NCBI RefSeq assembly: GCF_964019385.1
Contig: NC_088644.1
Location: forward strand, 19,034,170-19,098,169
Source of the DNA: Sycon ciliatum
Lineage: Eukaryota; Porifera; Calcarea; Leucosolenida; Sycettidae
Reading direction: 5' to 3'
Length of the DNA stretch: 64,000 nt
Shown: positions 1 through 11,695 of the stretch, in pieces
How positions within the stretch are numbered: the first letter of the stretch is position 1
Layout of the letters: every line of letters begins with the position of its first letter
Position numbers and translations under genes: made by a program
The notes under the pieces: model-generated
Database searches by the model: none
What the model saw: the letters and a program-made list of their open reading frames with translations, nothing else
Told to the model about the DNA's origin: nothing

Positions 1-451
1 GCCTGTGCATTAGTGACCAGTACGAATGACTTCTAAAAGGTCTGGTGACTGCTATACTGGAGCTGAGGCAATTTGCTGCTTTAGCTTGTCAAATTCCCCG
101 CTTGCTTTTCCACTCACTGCAGAAGCGTGTTCCCGTCACGCAAAATTACGCATCTGTGAGCGACATCCACAGAACCTGCTGGGGTGAGTGCGCGTGTACT
201 CAAGTCTAGCCCTGAGCACGTTTTTTCTTCTTTTTTTCAGCTCCAGTATTGCTGTATTTTTCATTGCAAAGCCGTCCTCGACTGTTGTGTTCGTTTTCCA
301 AATGAAGTGGCAATAGGGCTTCGAAGTGCCATGTCAGGTCCTTGACAACTTCGTAGCAACAGGGCACACCTACCGTTGCGTCCCCCAGTGCGTGGTGTTT
401 TCCACTGAATTTTTCAAATTTTACATCATGGCTTGTGCACATTAAAGTAGA
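1..451. other. no gene recognised
   Basis: I see no supported gene, repeat or RNA here. Short open frames exist on both strands but have no recognisable protein pattern or splice context. Confidence 0.5.
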
Positions 452-687
452 TACTGTAAATCAACTAATTTTCTCTGGTGATTTAATTTCGCTGATTTCG
501 CCGCTGGGTACCAACCGGCCAAAGTAAATCGCCTGCCAAAGTTTGTCATAGAGGCAAATGATGCATGGATGCATGTGAGAGCACCAACTACTGATCGATT
601 TCTTTTTTGAAAACCCTAATCGGCCAAAAGTTTCATTTCGAGATCGGCCAAAGTTTCTCACCGGCCAAAATTTGTTGATTTACAGTA
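452..687. mobile_element. short MITE-like inverted-repeat element
   Basis: The ends are inverted repeats: TACTGTAAATCAAC at 452-465 and GTTGATTTACAGTA at 674-687. The inside is non-coding and repeats the word CGGCCAAA several times. The size (236 bp) and terminal inverted repeats fit a non-autonomous DNA transposon. No clear target duplication longer than TA is visible. The superfamily is not assigned. Confidence 0.6.
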
Positions 688-1523
688 CCTCACACGAAGT
701 ACCAGGATATCCTTTTATTGTCCTTTTATTGTCCTTTTGGGGCACCGATCTGCTAGCTTTGTCCTCCTCCTGCAGGGCAGAGCAAAGCAGTTTCTTGCAC
801 GAAATAATCACAAATCGGGGTGTGAATCCTGTACTTTTTATTGCCTTTCCCGAGGAGCATGGAGATCGATCCGTACGTCGTGCATGCACGTCAAGTTTTC
901 TTTCGATCACTGTGAGAGGCGATTCTTTGTGCTATATCCTTTCTCGTGACTTCGGACATCTGATTTTGCTCTCTTTACGAAGCGGAAAGATGCTGAAGCA
1001 AGCGAGAATTCAACTCGGATCAGAACTCTGAAATATTTTCTCCAGCTTGTTGCAGACCCTTTGTTTCACCTTCGGAATACTGGGAAGACCAGTAATCAGC
1101 TGCTCCATCAGCGTAGCAAAACCTCTATCAGCAAGGGACACCTATAAAAGCTGTTCATTCAAGCAAACCATTAATTCCCACCATCAGAAACCTGCATACT
1201 ACTCCAAAAAACAGTGAAGAGCAAGGGGATGCTAAAGTTTGCTTGTACCCAGAAATTTCGTTGGCATGCGTTGTCAATTAACAGTTATGTGTGACGTCAT
1301 CACTTCGAAACCCTATCAAGAAGGCGGAGAACATTTAAGAGCCTGAGTGGAGTTTCACGTGGCACAGGACGGCCACACAGAGACACTTTGCAATTTTCGG
1401 AATATAAAATACCATACGCACGATGCAGAGTTCAATTTGTGCGATATCAACATTGTTTGTGATCTACCTTATGAAGCAGAACTGGATCCTACTCACAAGT
1501 TTATCGACGGTTAGGCTGCCAAC
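688..1523. other. no gene recognised
   Basis: A 119-codon plus-strand frame (672-1031) overlaps an antisense frame and looks like chance coding. Nothing else is supported. Confidence 0.45.
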
Positions 1524-1916
1524 ATGACTGGACAAACGATCCATGGCATCGCCAGACGCCAGAAGTTGGAAATCATGTCCTTTGCTGCAACGTCCATCTC
1601 CAAAAAGAACTCCATCTTCGTCTCAAAAGGCTTGAAATACTCCAAATTCAACCGAGCCTGTCAGTCTCACGCTTTCTCAGATCAGATCATTTTCTCTGTA
1701 GCAGTTGATGGGCAGATGCCTGCCACTACTTCAACAGGGTCTGGCTCCAAAGCATGCCTGGAACAAGCCATATTGAGGTTGCAAGCCACCCCTCCCAAGA
1801 AATTCGAATTTTTCAATGGTGGAAAGTACTACGAAGAGAATTTCAAAATGTATGGTTGTCCACACAATCGTTCAACCTACAGCATTCAAACTTTGCAGGA
1901 TTGTTCTGACCTATAG
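1524..1916 (+). CDS. hypothetical ORF, 130 codons
   Basis: This is an uninterrupted plus-strand frame with mixed polar and hydrophobic composition that is not simple-sequence biased. It ends with a Cys/His-containing tail (FKMYGCPHN near residue 110). I do not recognise a domain. There is no clear splice acceptor or promoter to decide whether it is a gene, an exon or a transposon remnant. A foldback transposon begins about 100 bp downstream. Confidence 0.2.
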   Translation: MTGQTIHGIARRQKLEIMSFAATSISKKNSIFVSKGLKYSKFNRACQSHAFSDQIIFSVAVDGQMPATTSTGSGSKACLEQAILRLQATPPKKFEFFNGGKYYEENFKMYGCPHNRSTYSIQTLQDCSDL

Positions 1917-2019
1917 TCTGTTTCAAAAAGATTTACAATCAGGTTTGGGTCTTAAAAAGTATGAAGATTAGGACACGGCAAATTGTTCTGTGAAGGTTTC
2001 AGAACAATAGGATCAGCCG

Positions 2020-2888
2020 TTAAAGGGGAAGTTAAGGCAAAAATTAAAATTTCACCAGTTGTAGTCTTCGGGGTGCTGAGTCGAATGGTCTTGGTCCGAG
2101 GAAGCTGAGACGCTCCCTTCCTACTTGAATCCCAATCGAACTCGCGCACTTCCACCGAAACTGGGTGACTGCGCCCTACGAGATGGGGATTTGTATGCAA
2201 AATGTCACTAAAAGCGCCATTTCGTTCTTATAAAAGCACGGATGACCGCGATTGGCCCATATGTTGTAGTCTTTTGGACGCTGAGTCGACTGGTTTTGGT
2301 CCGAAAAGGCTGCGATGCAGCGTTCCGCCTTTATTCCCAATCGAACATGGTTGAACAAGCGGTCACGTGCTCCTGCGTACGCCAGTCACCTGGTCACCGT
2401 GCCTGCAGGGTACAACTTACTAGCCTGTTTGACCTTTTTTGGGTGCAGTCCTGTCACTCGAGTTGAACTCGAGTTGAACCTTGGTGTGAAAGTTGTCACC
2501 TGCTGGCGTGGTGACCAGGTGATTTGGGCACCCAGGAGCACGTGACCACTTGTTCAACCATGTTCGATTGGGAATAAAGGAGGAACGCTGCATCGCAGCC
2601 TTTTCGGACCAAAACCAGTCGACTCAGCGTCCAAAAGACTACAACATATGGGCCAATCGCGGTCATCCGTGCTTTTATAAGAACGAAATGGCGCTTTTAG
2701 TGACATTTTGCATACAAATCCCCATCTCGTAGGGCGCAGTCACCCAGTTTCGGTGGAAGTGCGCGAGTTCGATTGGGATTCAAGTAGGAAGGGAGCGTCT
2801 CAGCTTCCTCGGACCAAGACCATTCGACTCAGCACCCCGAAGACTACAACTGGTGAAATTTTAATTTTTGCCTTAACTTCCCCTTTAA
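2020..2888. mobile_element. TTAA-flanked foldback transposon (0.87 kb)
   Basis: Two arms of about 400 bp are near-perfect inverted copies of each other, so both arms contain the same mirrored open frames. The ends read TTAAAGGGGAAGTTAAGG (from 2020) and its complement (to 2888), each beginning or ending in TTAA. TTAA target sites are known for the piggyBac and Kolobok superfamilies. The centre near 2465 holds a small CTCGAGTT-type palindrome. There is no transposase, so the element is non-autonomous. The TTAAAGGGG tip matches the larger TTAA element inserted in the gypsy element at 27001-30209. Confidence 0.85.
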
Positions 2889-2984
2889 GGAGTTAGAATT
2901 TCGGCCAGGTTTCCGGCCTTTTCCCATGGTTTACAATTTGCCCAGGAAGCCAGTATCAATTTTTTATCAAAACCCACGATTTAT

Positions 2985-3110
2985 CCTTTCCTTTTTGGCC
3001 TTGTGGTTATGAATGCTGTCTGCTGACCATGAAGTTGTGAGTTCAAATCCCAACCTATCCTCAAGTCAAACTTTTTTTCTTCATTGTTTTGGTGATCAAG
3101 CTGGTACAAG
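2985..3110 (+). repeat. tRNA-derived SINE-like fragment
   Basis: The sequence has a perfect RNA polymerase III B box, GTTCAAATC (3041-3049). An A-box-like stretch TGGCCTTGTGG lies about 45 bp upstream (2996-3006), which is tRNA spacing. It runs into a T-rich tract near 3070. It does not fold convincingly as a functional tRNA and the A box has a mismatch, so a SINE head or tRNA pseudogene is likely. Confidence 0.4.
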
Positions 3111-4096
3111 ACAAAGAAGATGGCTGCACCAAACGACTTGTTGTTGTTGGAGCTCGCGCTTCCTGCCGAACTGACTGACACTTGACTGGCTCACGCCATG
3201 TGAACACACCCACAACACTGCAATGGTGTGAGTGAATATGGAAGTCATCGCGCTGTAGCTTTTTGAGATTTATTCTAGTGTTTCAAGATCGCCAATTTAT
3301 TTGAATTTAGCAGTCACCGCCGTCTTCTATCAGCGTTCACAAGCGTCTGCTTTTCTCAAAATGTCGTCGAAGTCACACGGATAGCTTTGCCAAGTCCTGG
3401 CCTTGGGAATGAGTCCGTGTCGATGTCGTTTTCGTCACACGGTGAGTAAATTGCATCGCAGCTCAAAGAAACTATTTTGGTCACAAAACGAATTGGGACC
3501 CATGCCGCTCGTCAACATTTACAACACTTTCGTTTCGACATATCCTCTCTGACTCCATTATCGATACGAGGAAGAACTCGTTTGTTGTAAACCAGACGTA
3601 CATGACTGTATCAACGTGAGTGATTTGTCATTTTTCCTGCTTTCGCGCGGAATATTTCTTCGAGTTCACAGTGAGTTTTTCCAGGCCACGCTCGAGTGCT
3701 CATACGGTAAGACGCCAAACTCCGCGGGCGATCGCCAGGATTGCAAATCTTTTTGAAACGGACTGTACATGCTAGGCATGCCAACACACGGTCTGATGTC
3801 ATACCTAACACACAAGTCACAAACACAGCACATTCGCGTGCACAGACACTAAATTAGTGGACGGCGTCGTCATCTTCTTCCCGCTGGTCTCAAATGTACT
3901 ATGACACGCTATTTCGCCTGACGGTGGACCCTTCATCATTTTGGACAGATGTTCAGCAGATATAGCAATGCCTGGAATCCACCTGGAAAAGCACCCATGC
4001 CTGTCTTCTGTTGGTCTCGGTGTGCAGGGCCACAATAAATTTGGTGACTAGTGTGGCACCATGAAGGGATCCATGACTCAAATCACAAATTCCCTT
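3111..4096. other. intergenic; possible isolated exon end
   Basis: No complete gene is visible. A good splice donor (GGTGAGTAA at 3441-3449) follows a short plus-strand segment with two ATGs. It could be a 5' exon, but no partner exon was found. Minus-strand frames at 3611-4035 are unrecognised. Confidence 0.3.
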
Positions 4097-4578
4097 TTAA
4101 CCTTTTATTGGCTGGACCATACATTGATCGAACATCGGTGGGGTATGCATTTTGAAATTATCGCAACTTTGTCATATCTCCGTCTTTTGGAGAGATTGAA
4201 ATAGGTAGGTTGAAGAAAAACTCTCAGCTGTCGGCTCGAACAATTTTCGAAGCGATACACCGATTCTATTTCAAAGTAGATTCCTGGGAGTATACACGAA
4301 AATGTTCGAGTTCGATACGAGCAACAGGAGTGAAATGGCGGATAGAGATTGATCGAGCATGAGCCCGGCACTGGTGTGCCTTCCCTGGCTTGCAGCGCTG
4401 GGCCAGTGCATCTCGTGGAGCCGAGTGTAGGCTCATTGCGCTCGTCTCGCCAACGCCTTCCCAGAATGCCCAAGATCATGGAATTTGTCCAGTGCAAACT
4501 AAATTTACGTCCATTTTAGGTACAGGTATCATGATTGCGTGGGCTTGTTTATATTTTAATCGTCCAATAAAAGGTTAA
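4097..4578. mobile_element. TTAA-flanked MITE
   Basis: The ends are TTAACCTTTTATTGG (from 4097) and CCAATAAAAGGTTAA (to 4578), an inverted repeat of 15 bp including the TTAA target site. The interior is about 480 bp. A 130-codon minus-strand frame (4105-4497) lies wholly inside it and resembles no transposase I know. TTAA sites and tips beginning CC fit a piggyBac-type non-autonomous element. Confidence 0.7.
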
Positions 4579-5184
4579 ATACGTGCACCTCAAACTTAAA
4601 ATTTCTCAAAACCAGGTGCAAACAATACAAAGCACGACGATTTAGTGAGTTCTACATGTAGTAATGGAAGTTTCCGGAGGAGGAAATTGTAGTTATCACC
4701 AACCCTCACTGCGCCCAGCTCACGCTGCTACCGCGCACGACCCGAGCTGGGAACCCTGCTGCGCAGGATGGGGCTGTCCTCAAGCCAGTCGCGCATTTGG
4801 CAGCCTAGTGTGCTGTCCACGGGATATCAGTGACTAGAGGCGCTCAATGTGACAGGGTCAGCCTCAGGCTGGTCGCGTTCGTGGCAGCCTGACGGGCGAC
4901 TGGCAAGGGTGCATGCGCATTCGGACCACCGAAGTGACACAGGTGCTTCGACTGCACCCCATGGCACATCAGGGAGGCTTCTGGGGCTCAGGTAGCCCAT
5001 AAGCGCACCACCGTATCAGGTATGCGCAGGCGGAGCAGCCGGGCAAGATGTGTGCCGGCAGCTCACCATCATCCAGCCGACCTCATGCCTGTGTGGCCTA
5101 ACACAACCGACACTTCTTACTTGTAGCTTGCAGAACACCAGGTTTTTCTCCTCTTTCCTTTCTACCAGACACAGCTCTATGCTA
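4579..5184. other. GC-rich non-coding stretch
   Basis: The stretch is richer in C+G and CpG than its surroundings but has no long open frame on either strand. I see no recognisable element ends. It may be a decayed transposon or a CpG-rich regulatory region. Confidence 0.3.
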
Positions 5185-5261
5185 GAGCAGTAAATAGCAG
5201 TTAGGGACTCAGCTGAGGCTTCACGTTCGAGCAGTAAATAGTAGTTAGGGACTCAGCTGAG
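5185..5261 (+). repeat. 33-bp direct repeat, two copies
   Basis: A 33-bp unit starting GAGCAGTAAATAG occurs at 5185-5217 and again at 5229-5261 with one difference, separated by 11 bp. Confidence 0.8.
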
Positions 5262-5494
5262 TCAAGCTGGATTCAGAGTGTCAAGTTTGGCATAATACAA
5301 GAATCATGCTATCCCCAGACAGTTGTGTGGTTCTGTGAGGGTACAAGCCGGAGCTCGCGGTCACGTGAAGGGGAGTCATAGCCTTATTTCTCGGAGTTGA
5401 AGTCGCATTGGAGTATAAGCCACACCCAAGTTTTTTTGTCACAAAATACAGACATCTACCATATTAGACTTGGGTGGAGAGGCAAGGATTAATT

Positions 5495-5773
5495 TAGAAG
5501 AAAAGAGGACCAAAGAGCTACAAGTTACGCTATAATATCTACTAACATCACCAGTTACTTTACAATCAGCTCATGCGATAACATTGCACGACACTGACCA
5601 ACGGTACTGATGGTACTGAAGATGTGCTAGAACTGATTGCCAGTTAGGTGTAGAACGTCAGTACCGTTGGTCAGTGTCGTGCAATGCTATCGCATGAGCT
5701 GATTGTAAAGTAACTGGTGGTGTTAGTGGATATTATAGCGTAACTTGTAGCTCTTTGGTCCTCTTTTCTTCTT
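5495..5773. repeat. foldback (inverted repeat) element
   Basis: Arms of about 120 bp (5495 to about 5611 and about 5655 to 5773) are near-perfect inverted copies around a spacer of about 45 bp. A related word (TATAGCGTAACTTGTAG) recurs inside the TTAA element at 28819, so this is a dispersed family. There is no coding capacity. Confidence 0.8.
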
Positions 5774-5832
5774 ATAAATCTACCTTATTTATCACCATTA
5801 TTTTGAAGTTATTAAAAAATTGGAGGCGTATC

Positions 5833-6368
5833 AAATTTCGAAAGAAGTGTCAGCACCGACGCTATCCACACAATCAAGTAAATCCAATTTAGCAACCGAA
5901 CGTTTTCGTTCCCTTCTCACCATGGGTAAGTACAGGGAATAGAGGAAAAATTAAAAACCTTCTCCCCCCTCCCCTGTTTAGATGTGTTCTACTGAATGTA
6001 TTTCAAATATACAGTAAAACCTGGTTTAAGCGACCACCCCACGTTGCAAGCAAAAGCTGTCGTTAAAGCCAGGTGGTCTTTAGAACCAGGTCCCACAGTT
6101 TCTGTGTAGAACTGTCCGTGCATGGAAAAACGGCCGTTAAGAGCAGGCGGTCGCTAAACCGAGAGGTCGCTTACACCAGGTTTACTGTACAGTGTGAGAT
6201 TTCGATCCATGTTTTTGCTTTAGCTCAATATGTTACTGTATTTGACATTTTTTTCCATTATTCCCTGTACTTACCCATAATGAGAAGGGAACGAAAATGT
6301 TCGGTTGCTAAATTGGCTTTACTTGACTGTGCGGATTGCGTCGGTGCTGACACTTCTTTCCGAAATAA
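5833..6368. mobile_element. inverted-repeat element hosting a nested MITE
   Basis: Outer arms of about 100 bp are inverted copies: left AAATTTCGAAAGAAGTG from 5833, right CTTCTTTCCGAAATAAATT to 6368. Both arms include the words for CCCTGTACTTACCCA and GAGAAGGGAACGAAAA. A TA-flanked MITE is inserted in the middle (6012-6187). A diverged half copy of the same family, itself interrupted by a SINE, lies at 14035-14530. The element sits just downstream of the last APH exon found, so it may occupy that gene's next intron. Confidence 0.75.
6012..6187. mobile_element. Tigger/pogo-like MITE (nested)
   Basis: The tips are CAGTAAAACCTGGTTTAAG (6012) and CACCAGGTTTACTG (to 6187). They are inverted repeats with a TA dinucleotide on both sides (6010-6011 and 6188-6189). 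CAGTNAAACC tips with TA target sites are characteristic of Tigger/pogo elements in the Tc1/mariner group. There is no transposase. It interrupts the element at 5833-6368. Confidence 0.8.
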
Positions 6369-6434
6369 ATTAGACCATGGTAGTGCAGGCCATATTGACT
6401 ATGTTCGGCTGTATTACTGGTGTTTGCCTCTTAC

Positions 6435-9400
6435 CCTATCTAGACAGGCAAGGCATGCTTGTGCTACATCAATGCGAATATCTGATATAGCAGCCTCTTC
6501 CCAGTCCACAACACTTAGCAGCTTGAACGAATTGTCCAGTAGCAGGTTTCCAGGATGGAGGTCCGAATGCACAAGGCAAGGCCCACAAGGTAGAGACGGC
6601 ACATCGGCAAACAACATCTCCACCTGCGCACGCCCGGGAGAAACAGTTCAGCAAACACAACTAGAATGAGTAACTACGCTTCAATCACTCAAGTTACTTG
6701 CAGGACATAGCAAAAGACGGGATACTTCATGGACCAGATAGAAACAGACAGTACTGTCACTTAAAGTCTTACACTTTTAACATTTTTCTGGTCAGACTGA
6801 AATTTCCATACCCGTAACCCTCGAGGATCAAGGCACGATCAAGGGGCACGTTCTTTGCACTATGCACCAGCTATTTTTTTTAATCAAAATTTGTATGTAC
6901 ATCCTCCACATCATCACAATGGTCACTTCCCAAAGCGATATATAAAATACATTTTTGGCCACTGAAAGCAAAGAAATCAACTCGAAATTGTGGCAAAGCA
7001 TAGTCGACCGTCAGCTTGAGACTGTGGACTCCCACTTCACTACGCTTTCAGCTGAGGTCAACGTCTTTATCAGAGTTTATTCAGACGCAGTCTGTTCGTG
7101 TTAGCAGTTAACAAGACGCTAAACAAGATGTGCATTTAGATTCAGGTCAAGAAACTTCTTTGTCAAGTGATCCATGCCTCGTAGTGGTAGGCGATGGCAG
7201 CCCTAGCATTTGGAGCACGCCGTATCCACCTTGCAGCGAGATGATGGGGTAAGCAGATCCGCACTCTCTTGCCTTGACATGTGCTTTGCTGGCTTTGCTC
7301 GACTCGTTACCTTCGCAGCAACACATGCCACACATGGTGGTGTTTTTAGGAGTTTGTGATTACTTTGTTCCTGCCGTCGTCAACTTTCGCAGTTTGGTAT
7401 TCACGAGATTAGCAGTTTGGTATTCACGAGATCAGCAGTTTGGTATTCACGAGAGATACCAGGAGTCCTATACCCGAACTTCTTGACAAATGCCCACGTG
7501 AACGTTGTGGGTCAGCATGAACCACAGAAAAAGATGCTGCAAGCTGGGGCGGAATAGCGCGGAAAGGGATCAATATTTTCGTTGTTGAAGAGAACTCTGA
7601 AACCGCCGCGACTTGCACAATTAGTAGACGTTGCGTAGAACGAGCCCGGCCATTTCCGGAACATGGAAAAAGAGGATTCCGACAATCCGATAAAGACAAA
7701 CAAGTCACAGATGCGCGAAGTGACAATTATAATGACACGGAAGAAGTAGCTAGGATCTTGTGAGTAATATTGGGCAATACCTTGAACTAAGCACCAATAA
7801 CATGTACCGTAATGATCACGTTTTGTATGCAAGCCAAATGAATGAATTTGACCAATCCAGCATATGTGCAGACAGCAACGGGTTACACACATTCCAATGT
7901 CAGGCAGAAAGTTCTGTTTTGCTATATATACAAATACACACTGGAATTATACCAATACGTACGAAGCATTTGCTTACCTTCTTGACAACATCCACCACAG
8001 ATGGTTCACCAATTTCTTTTGCTTTGCTCTTCAAATAGCTCAGCACAGATGAATGATCAGGCAAGTACGGAAGAGGAAATTGGTCGATTCGCTCCCCCTC
8101 TTTCATGAAACCTGCCAGAAAGAACAACCACATAGAATGTCCTTCTGATCATACGCACTTGCAATACCCCCCCCCCCCCCCACACACACACACATGTCAT
8201 GCACATACAAAAACAGACACACACCACAAACACAGACAGACAGACACACCCATCTACCAACACACATAAACACACATCATGTACCACACACACACATACG
8301 CATACCATACATGCCAACCTGGAGGCTTGAGTTCCCTGGACAACGAGGCTGAATTCCCTTGATTTTGTCCGTTTTCCCTGGACACCAATTTTTTGCGCAT
8401 CCATCATTTAGCAGATCTATTTTCTTGATTGCTGCTCAATCAAAAGGAATGTTATTGCATTGAGCTGTAACTGAACGAGTAAACTTTCTGTTGACTACTG
8501 TTATACCGGCGATCCGTTGCAGTTCCACATAGGTTTTTTCGGCTACAACGTAGTACGTACTGTGTGCACTTACAACTGATCTAAAAGTTCGAGGAAACAC
8601 TGAAAACGCATCACAAAAAGGAGAACTTTGATTTCAAAAGTTTCATCACAATCCCTGGACTTTCGCAGGACATCCCTGAACCCCGGGACAAACACCTTAT
8701 TGCCTGGACTGTCCCGGGAAACCTTGGACGGTTGGCATGTATGACATACACACACATGCATACATGCATGTAAAAACATGTTCAAACATACACGCAAGTG
8801 TACGCACACACACACACGCACCCCCCCCCCCAAACATATGAACTCTGGCTTGCCATATCAATTTGACCGACACGTGACATTGTGTGATGGAGGGTTTGTG
8901 TGGACATGCCAGGTGTTGCCACCTTATGGACACTAGCTGCATGGTGGTGTGCAGCCCCGCTTTAGGTACAGCCTCGTGGTGGTCATTTCGCACTGTTTGC
9001 CACAATAACCTCTTGAACCAGGTCATGTGATGTGAAACCCCCAGCTGTACTGCTGTCTCAACACTGGATAGAGGTAGTACAAGCAGGTGCATACTCGTGG
9101 GCGCATTGCTATGTGCCATTGACATCCACACTCCTCACTGGTCACTACTGAGCTCCAAAGTTGAATACTGCACGTCTACATATTTTCGACGAGATTTAAT
9201 CAATTTCAGCCTTCGTGGGCCAAAATCCTTTTCGGCCATATTAAATTTCAGCCTGTACAGCTCCTGCCTGTACATCTTGTCATACCGTATCATGTAAATC
9301 AAACTTTCAGCTGCAACCAATTTTAGGCCTCAAAGCATCAAGCTGAAATAGTTGAAAATAAATATCCTCCGACTATTAAACATGTTATTTGTTGATTTAC

Positions 9401-11695
9401 TGTTTACTGTATGCGGCCTTACCTTGTGCGACCAGTGCTTGTGGTGTGAGATTAGAATTGCTCTTCAGTTTCTCTAAGATGCTGACAGCAACTTTCGCAA
9501 ATCTCATCGGAGGTTCCTTATCTTCCCACTCATCCTCTCTTGCACCACTCACAAACCGTGACATCATGTAGTGGCGAGACTTTCCAGCCTGTGAAGCAGA
9601 CAAAACACACACAAAAAAGGACTATACATGTAGTGCATTCGCCAAATCTGGGCCCATAGGTTATTCACAGTCTCACTTTTTTCTTGTTCAAGATCGTGAC
9701 GTCAATGACTTATATTAGGTCAGAAATATGATGTTTGACAGATCGCGTACAATATGCGTTGACACAATACGTATGATCCTATTTTGCACCACATGGTTCG
9801 GCTGCTGTTCCTCCGCTAGTGCCAGAGATCAACGCCGAGTGAATAGCAACTGAATAGACAAACCTCCCTTTCTTCTATAACGCAGTTGCATGCTGCCCAT
9901 AAAATATCTTAGTGAGCATTACTGCTGCTGCTGTTGCTGCTATACATATGTGTGTGACTGTGAGGTGCACTCACAGGATATCACTTCACTCTACTTCAAA
10001 GTCCAAGAATAACGCAAAGCAGGAAAATAGACAAGCCCAGCAAGTACACCAACATGACAAATAATAATCTCAACAGAAGTGCATGTCTAAGCCCATTCTC
10101 TGCACACTTAGCAGGACAGTCCTAGGTATCAAGGTGGCAACTTTCCCTTCATTCTGCTGGAATGAAACTTACTTGAGGCGTGTGGTAGGTACTACACAGT
10201 CAGTCTAAAGACCGCGGCTTCCTAAGCAAGAACTCATAGGATAGCTTCCAGTAGCTCGTTGTTATATAAATTATAGTATTGTACATGTATAACATGTTGC
10301 CTGTTTGTTGTGTTCCACCATATCATGCTGCATCTTGACTAACCATTATTGATTTTATGATTGATTATAGGGGTGAAACGGTTCGGGTAGGGAACCGGTT
10401 TTGGAACCGCCAGCTGAAAAGAATCGGGTACCCGTTCTGTCAAATTTCGAACCGGAACTTGAAAAATCTCGTTCTTTTCTTCGCACATGGACTCTCCGAT
10501 GTCTCGTGCTTGCTCGTAAAAATGATTTCTAAAAAGTAATTGTCACGAACGCATTTTGTCGGTCCGGAGAAGAGAGTGCATGGAATCGATACCTGAGCCG
10601 TGGGAAACTATGGTGGCATTAGGGTACCCTAACATGAGAAACATGGAACCGTTTCACCCCTAATTGATTATGAAACTCAGAGTAACAACACAAGCATCCT
10701 TAGTCACCATTGTCAACATATTATGCAAACTTTATAACAAAATATACAACAAATATTATGTCATCATGGGCCATACTAGACCATGATCGGTGCAGACACT
10801 GGAAATCATCGACATTGCGGGACCAAAACTTATCAGTGATCTAAATAATTATTGCATTTCGATGGTACCTTTCTCACTGCTATGCTATGCCCTTACCAAT
10901 TCAACTTGTCCTGAAATCAGCACTTCGGGGCATTCAACACCTGTCTGTTGCGCCAATCGTATGGCCATAATTTCCCTCTCGCCTTGCCGCTCGAATTCAA
11001 ATGACCACCAACTGCAGTGAGAGTCCCACACTCGCATCACTGTCTCTAGCCGTTCATACTTCAGGTAAAACGTTCCGCCTCTGTCATTGTCGATTAGCGA
11101 GCACTCCTTCAATGTTCCAGGATCCACACCTTTATCAGTTAGCTGGCTATGCACCTGATCCAGTGTGCCCTTGTCCAACCTGAGAGGAAGAGAAGTGATA
11201 TAGCGATTCATCTAGGCACACTTACACTACCACTCAAACAAACTCTCCGCTGTGCGTTGATTGCAGTGGCAAAGGTGTAAGAAACGATCTTTGCGAGAGC
11301 AATGAAAAGCAACTGCAAATGAAAGGCCCGAAGGCGTATATCACGAGATAAACAGCTCAGACTCAGAGCTAGAGAAGCAACAGAAAAAAACTTAGTTTGA
11401 AGGATGAGCAATGATCGGGGGATCTTCTCTCGTCATGCTCGTTAGCCGTATCCATAACACAGAACACGCTACATGCCATGCATAGGCCCGTTTCACACCG
11501 TCACGGCATATGCCGCTAGCGGCTAGCGGTCCAGCAGCCAGAGGCTGAGGAAAACGAGTTGTGCACCATGCACACACACAACCGTGAGCCAGTTCATGTC
11601 ATCAAGGTCATACAACACACCAACCATGATTCCCTTCAATTGTGTACAATGTTGGGTATAGTTACTTACGCTGACACGCTGAAGAGAGACCCCAT
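6435..11695 (-). CDS. APH-family (aminoglycoside phosphotransferase fold) kinase, five exons, 3' end missing
   Basis: Five minus-strand exons with GT-AG borders join in phase: 11695-11670 (ATG at 11695-11693), 11179-10897, 9588-9423, 8111-7978 and 6623-6435. Together they code about 265 residues. Exon 2 carries the N-lobe, with a VMRVW strand and the GVECPEVL motif typical of the family. Exon 5 carries the catalytic loop HSDLHPGN (HxDxxxxN) and the metal-binding VVDWEEA. These residues predict phosphotransfer from ATP to a small molecule or protein; the substrate is unknown. The ATG is followed by GSLFS, a possible N-myristoylation start. The exon 5 donor is GTAAGAGG, so at least one more exon should follow, but the DNA below 6.4 kb is filled by mobile elements and I did not find it. 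Intron 2 holds a hAT MITE and intron 4 a 23-bp tandem repeat. Exon choice was by eye. Confidence 0.82.
7391..7455 (+). repeat. 23-bp tandem repeat, about 2.8 copies
   Basis: The unit AGTTTGGTATTCACGAGAT plus AGC or TAGC is repeated at 7391, 7414 and 7437 within intron 4 of the APH-type gene. Confidence 0.85.
8167..8310 (+). repeat. poly-C and CA-rich simple sequence
   Basis: A run of about 14 C is followed by CA-rich DNA (CACACA, CAGACA). The antisense cysteine/valine-rich frame here is an artefact of the repeat. Confidence 0.8.
8741..8832 (+). repeat. CA-rich simple sequence with poly-C
   Basis: Alternating CA/TG words (ACACACATGCATACATGCATG) are followed by a run of about 12 C. This lies in intron 3 of the APH-type gene. 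Confidence 0.7.
10368..10662. mobile_element. hAT-type MITE
   Basis: The tips are TAGGGGTGAAACGGTTC and GGAACCGTTTCACCCCTA. Both sides carry the same 8-bp target duplication ATTGATTA (10360-10367 and 10663-10670). An 8-bp duplication with YAGGGGTG-like tips is the signature of hAT elements. At 295 bp with no transposase it is non-autonomous. It lies in intron 2 of the APH-type gene. Confidence 0.93.

Noticed and set aside
2985-3110. functional tRNA gene
   Set aside because: The B box is perfect, but the A box has a mismatch and no acceptor-stem pairing is visible. A SINE or tRNA relic fits better.
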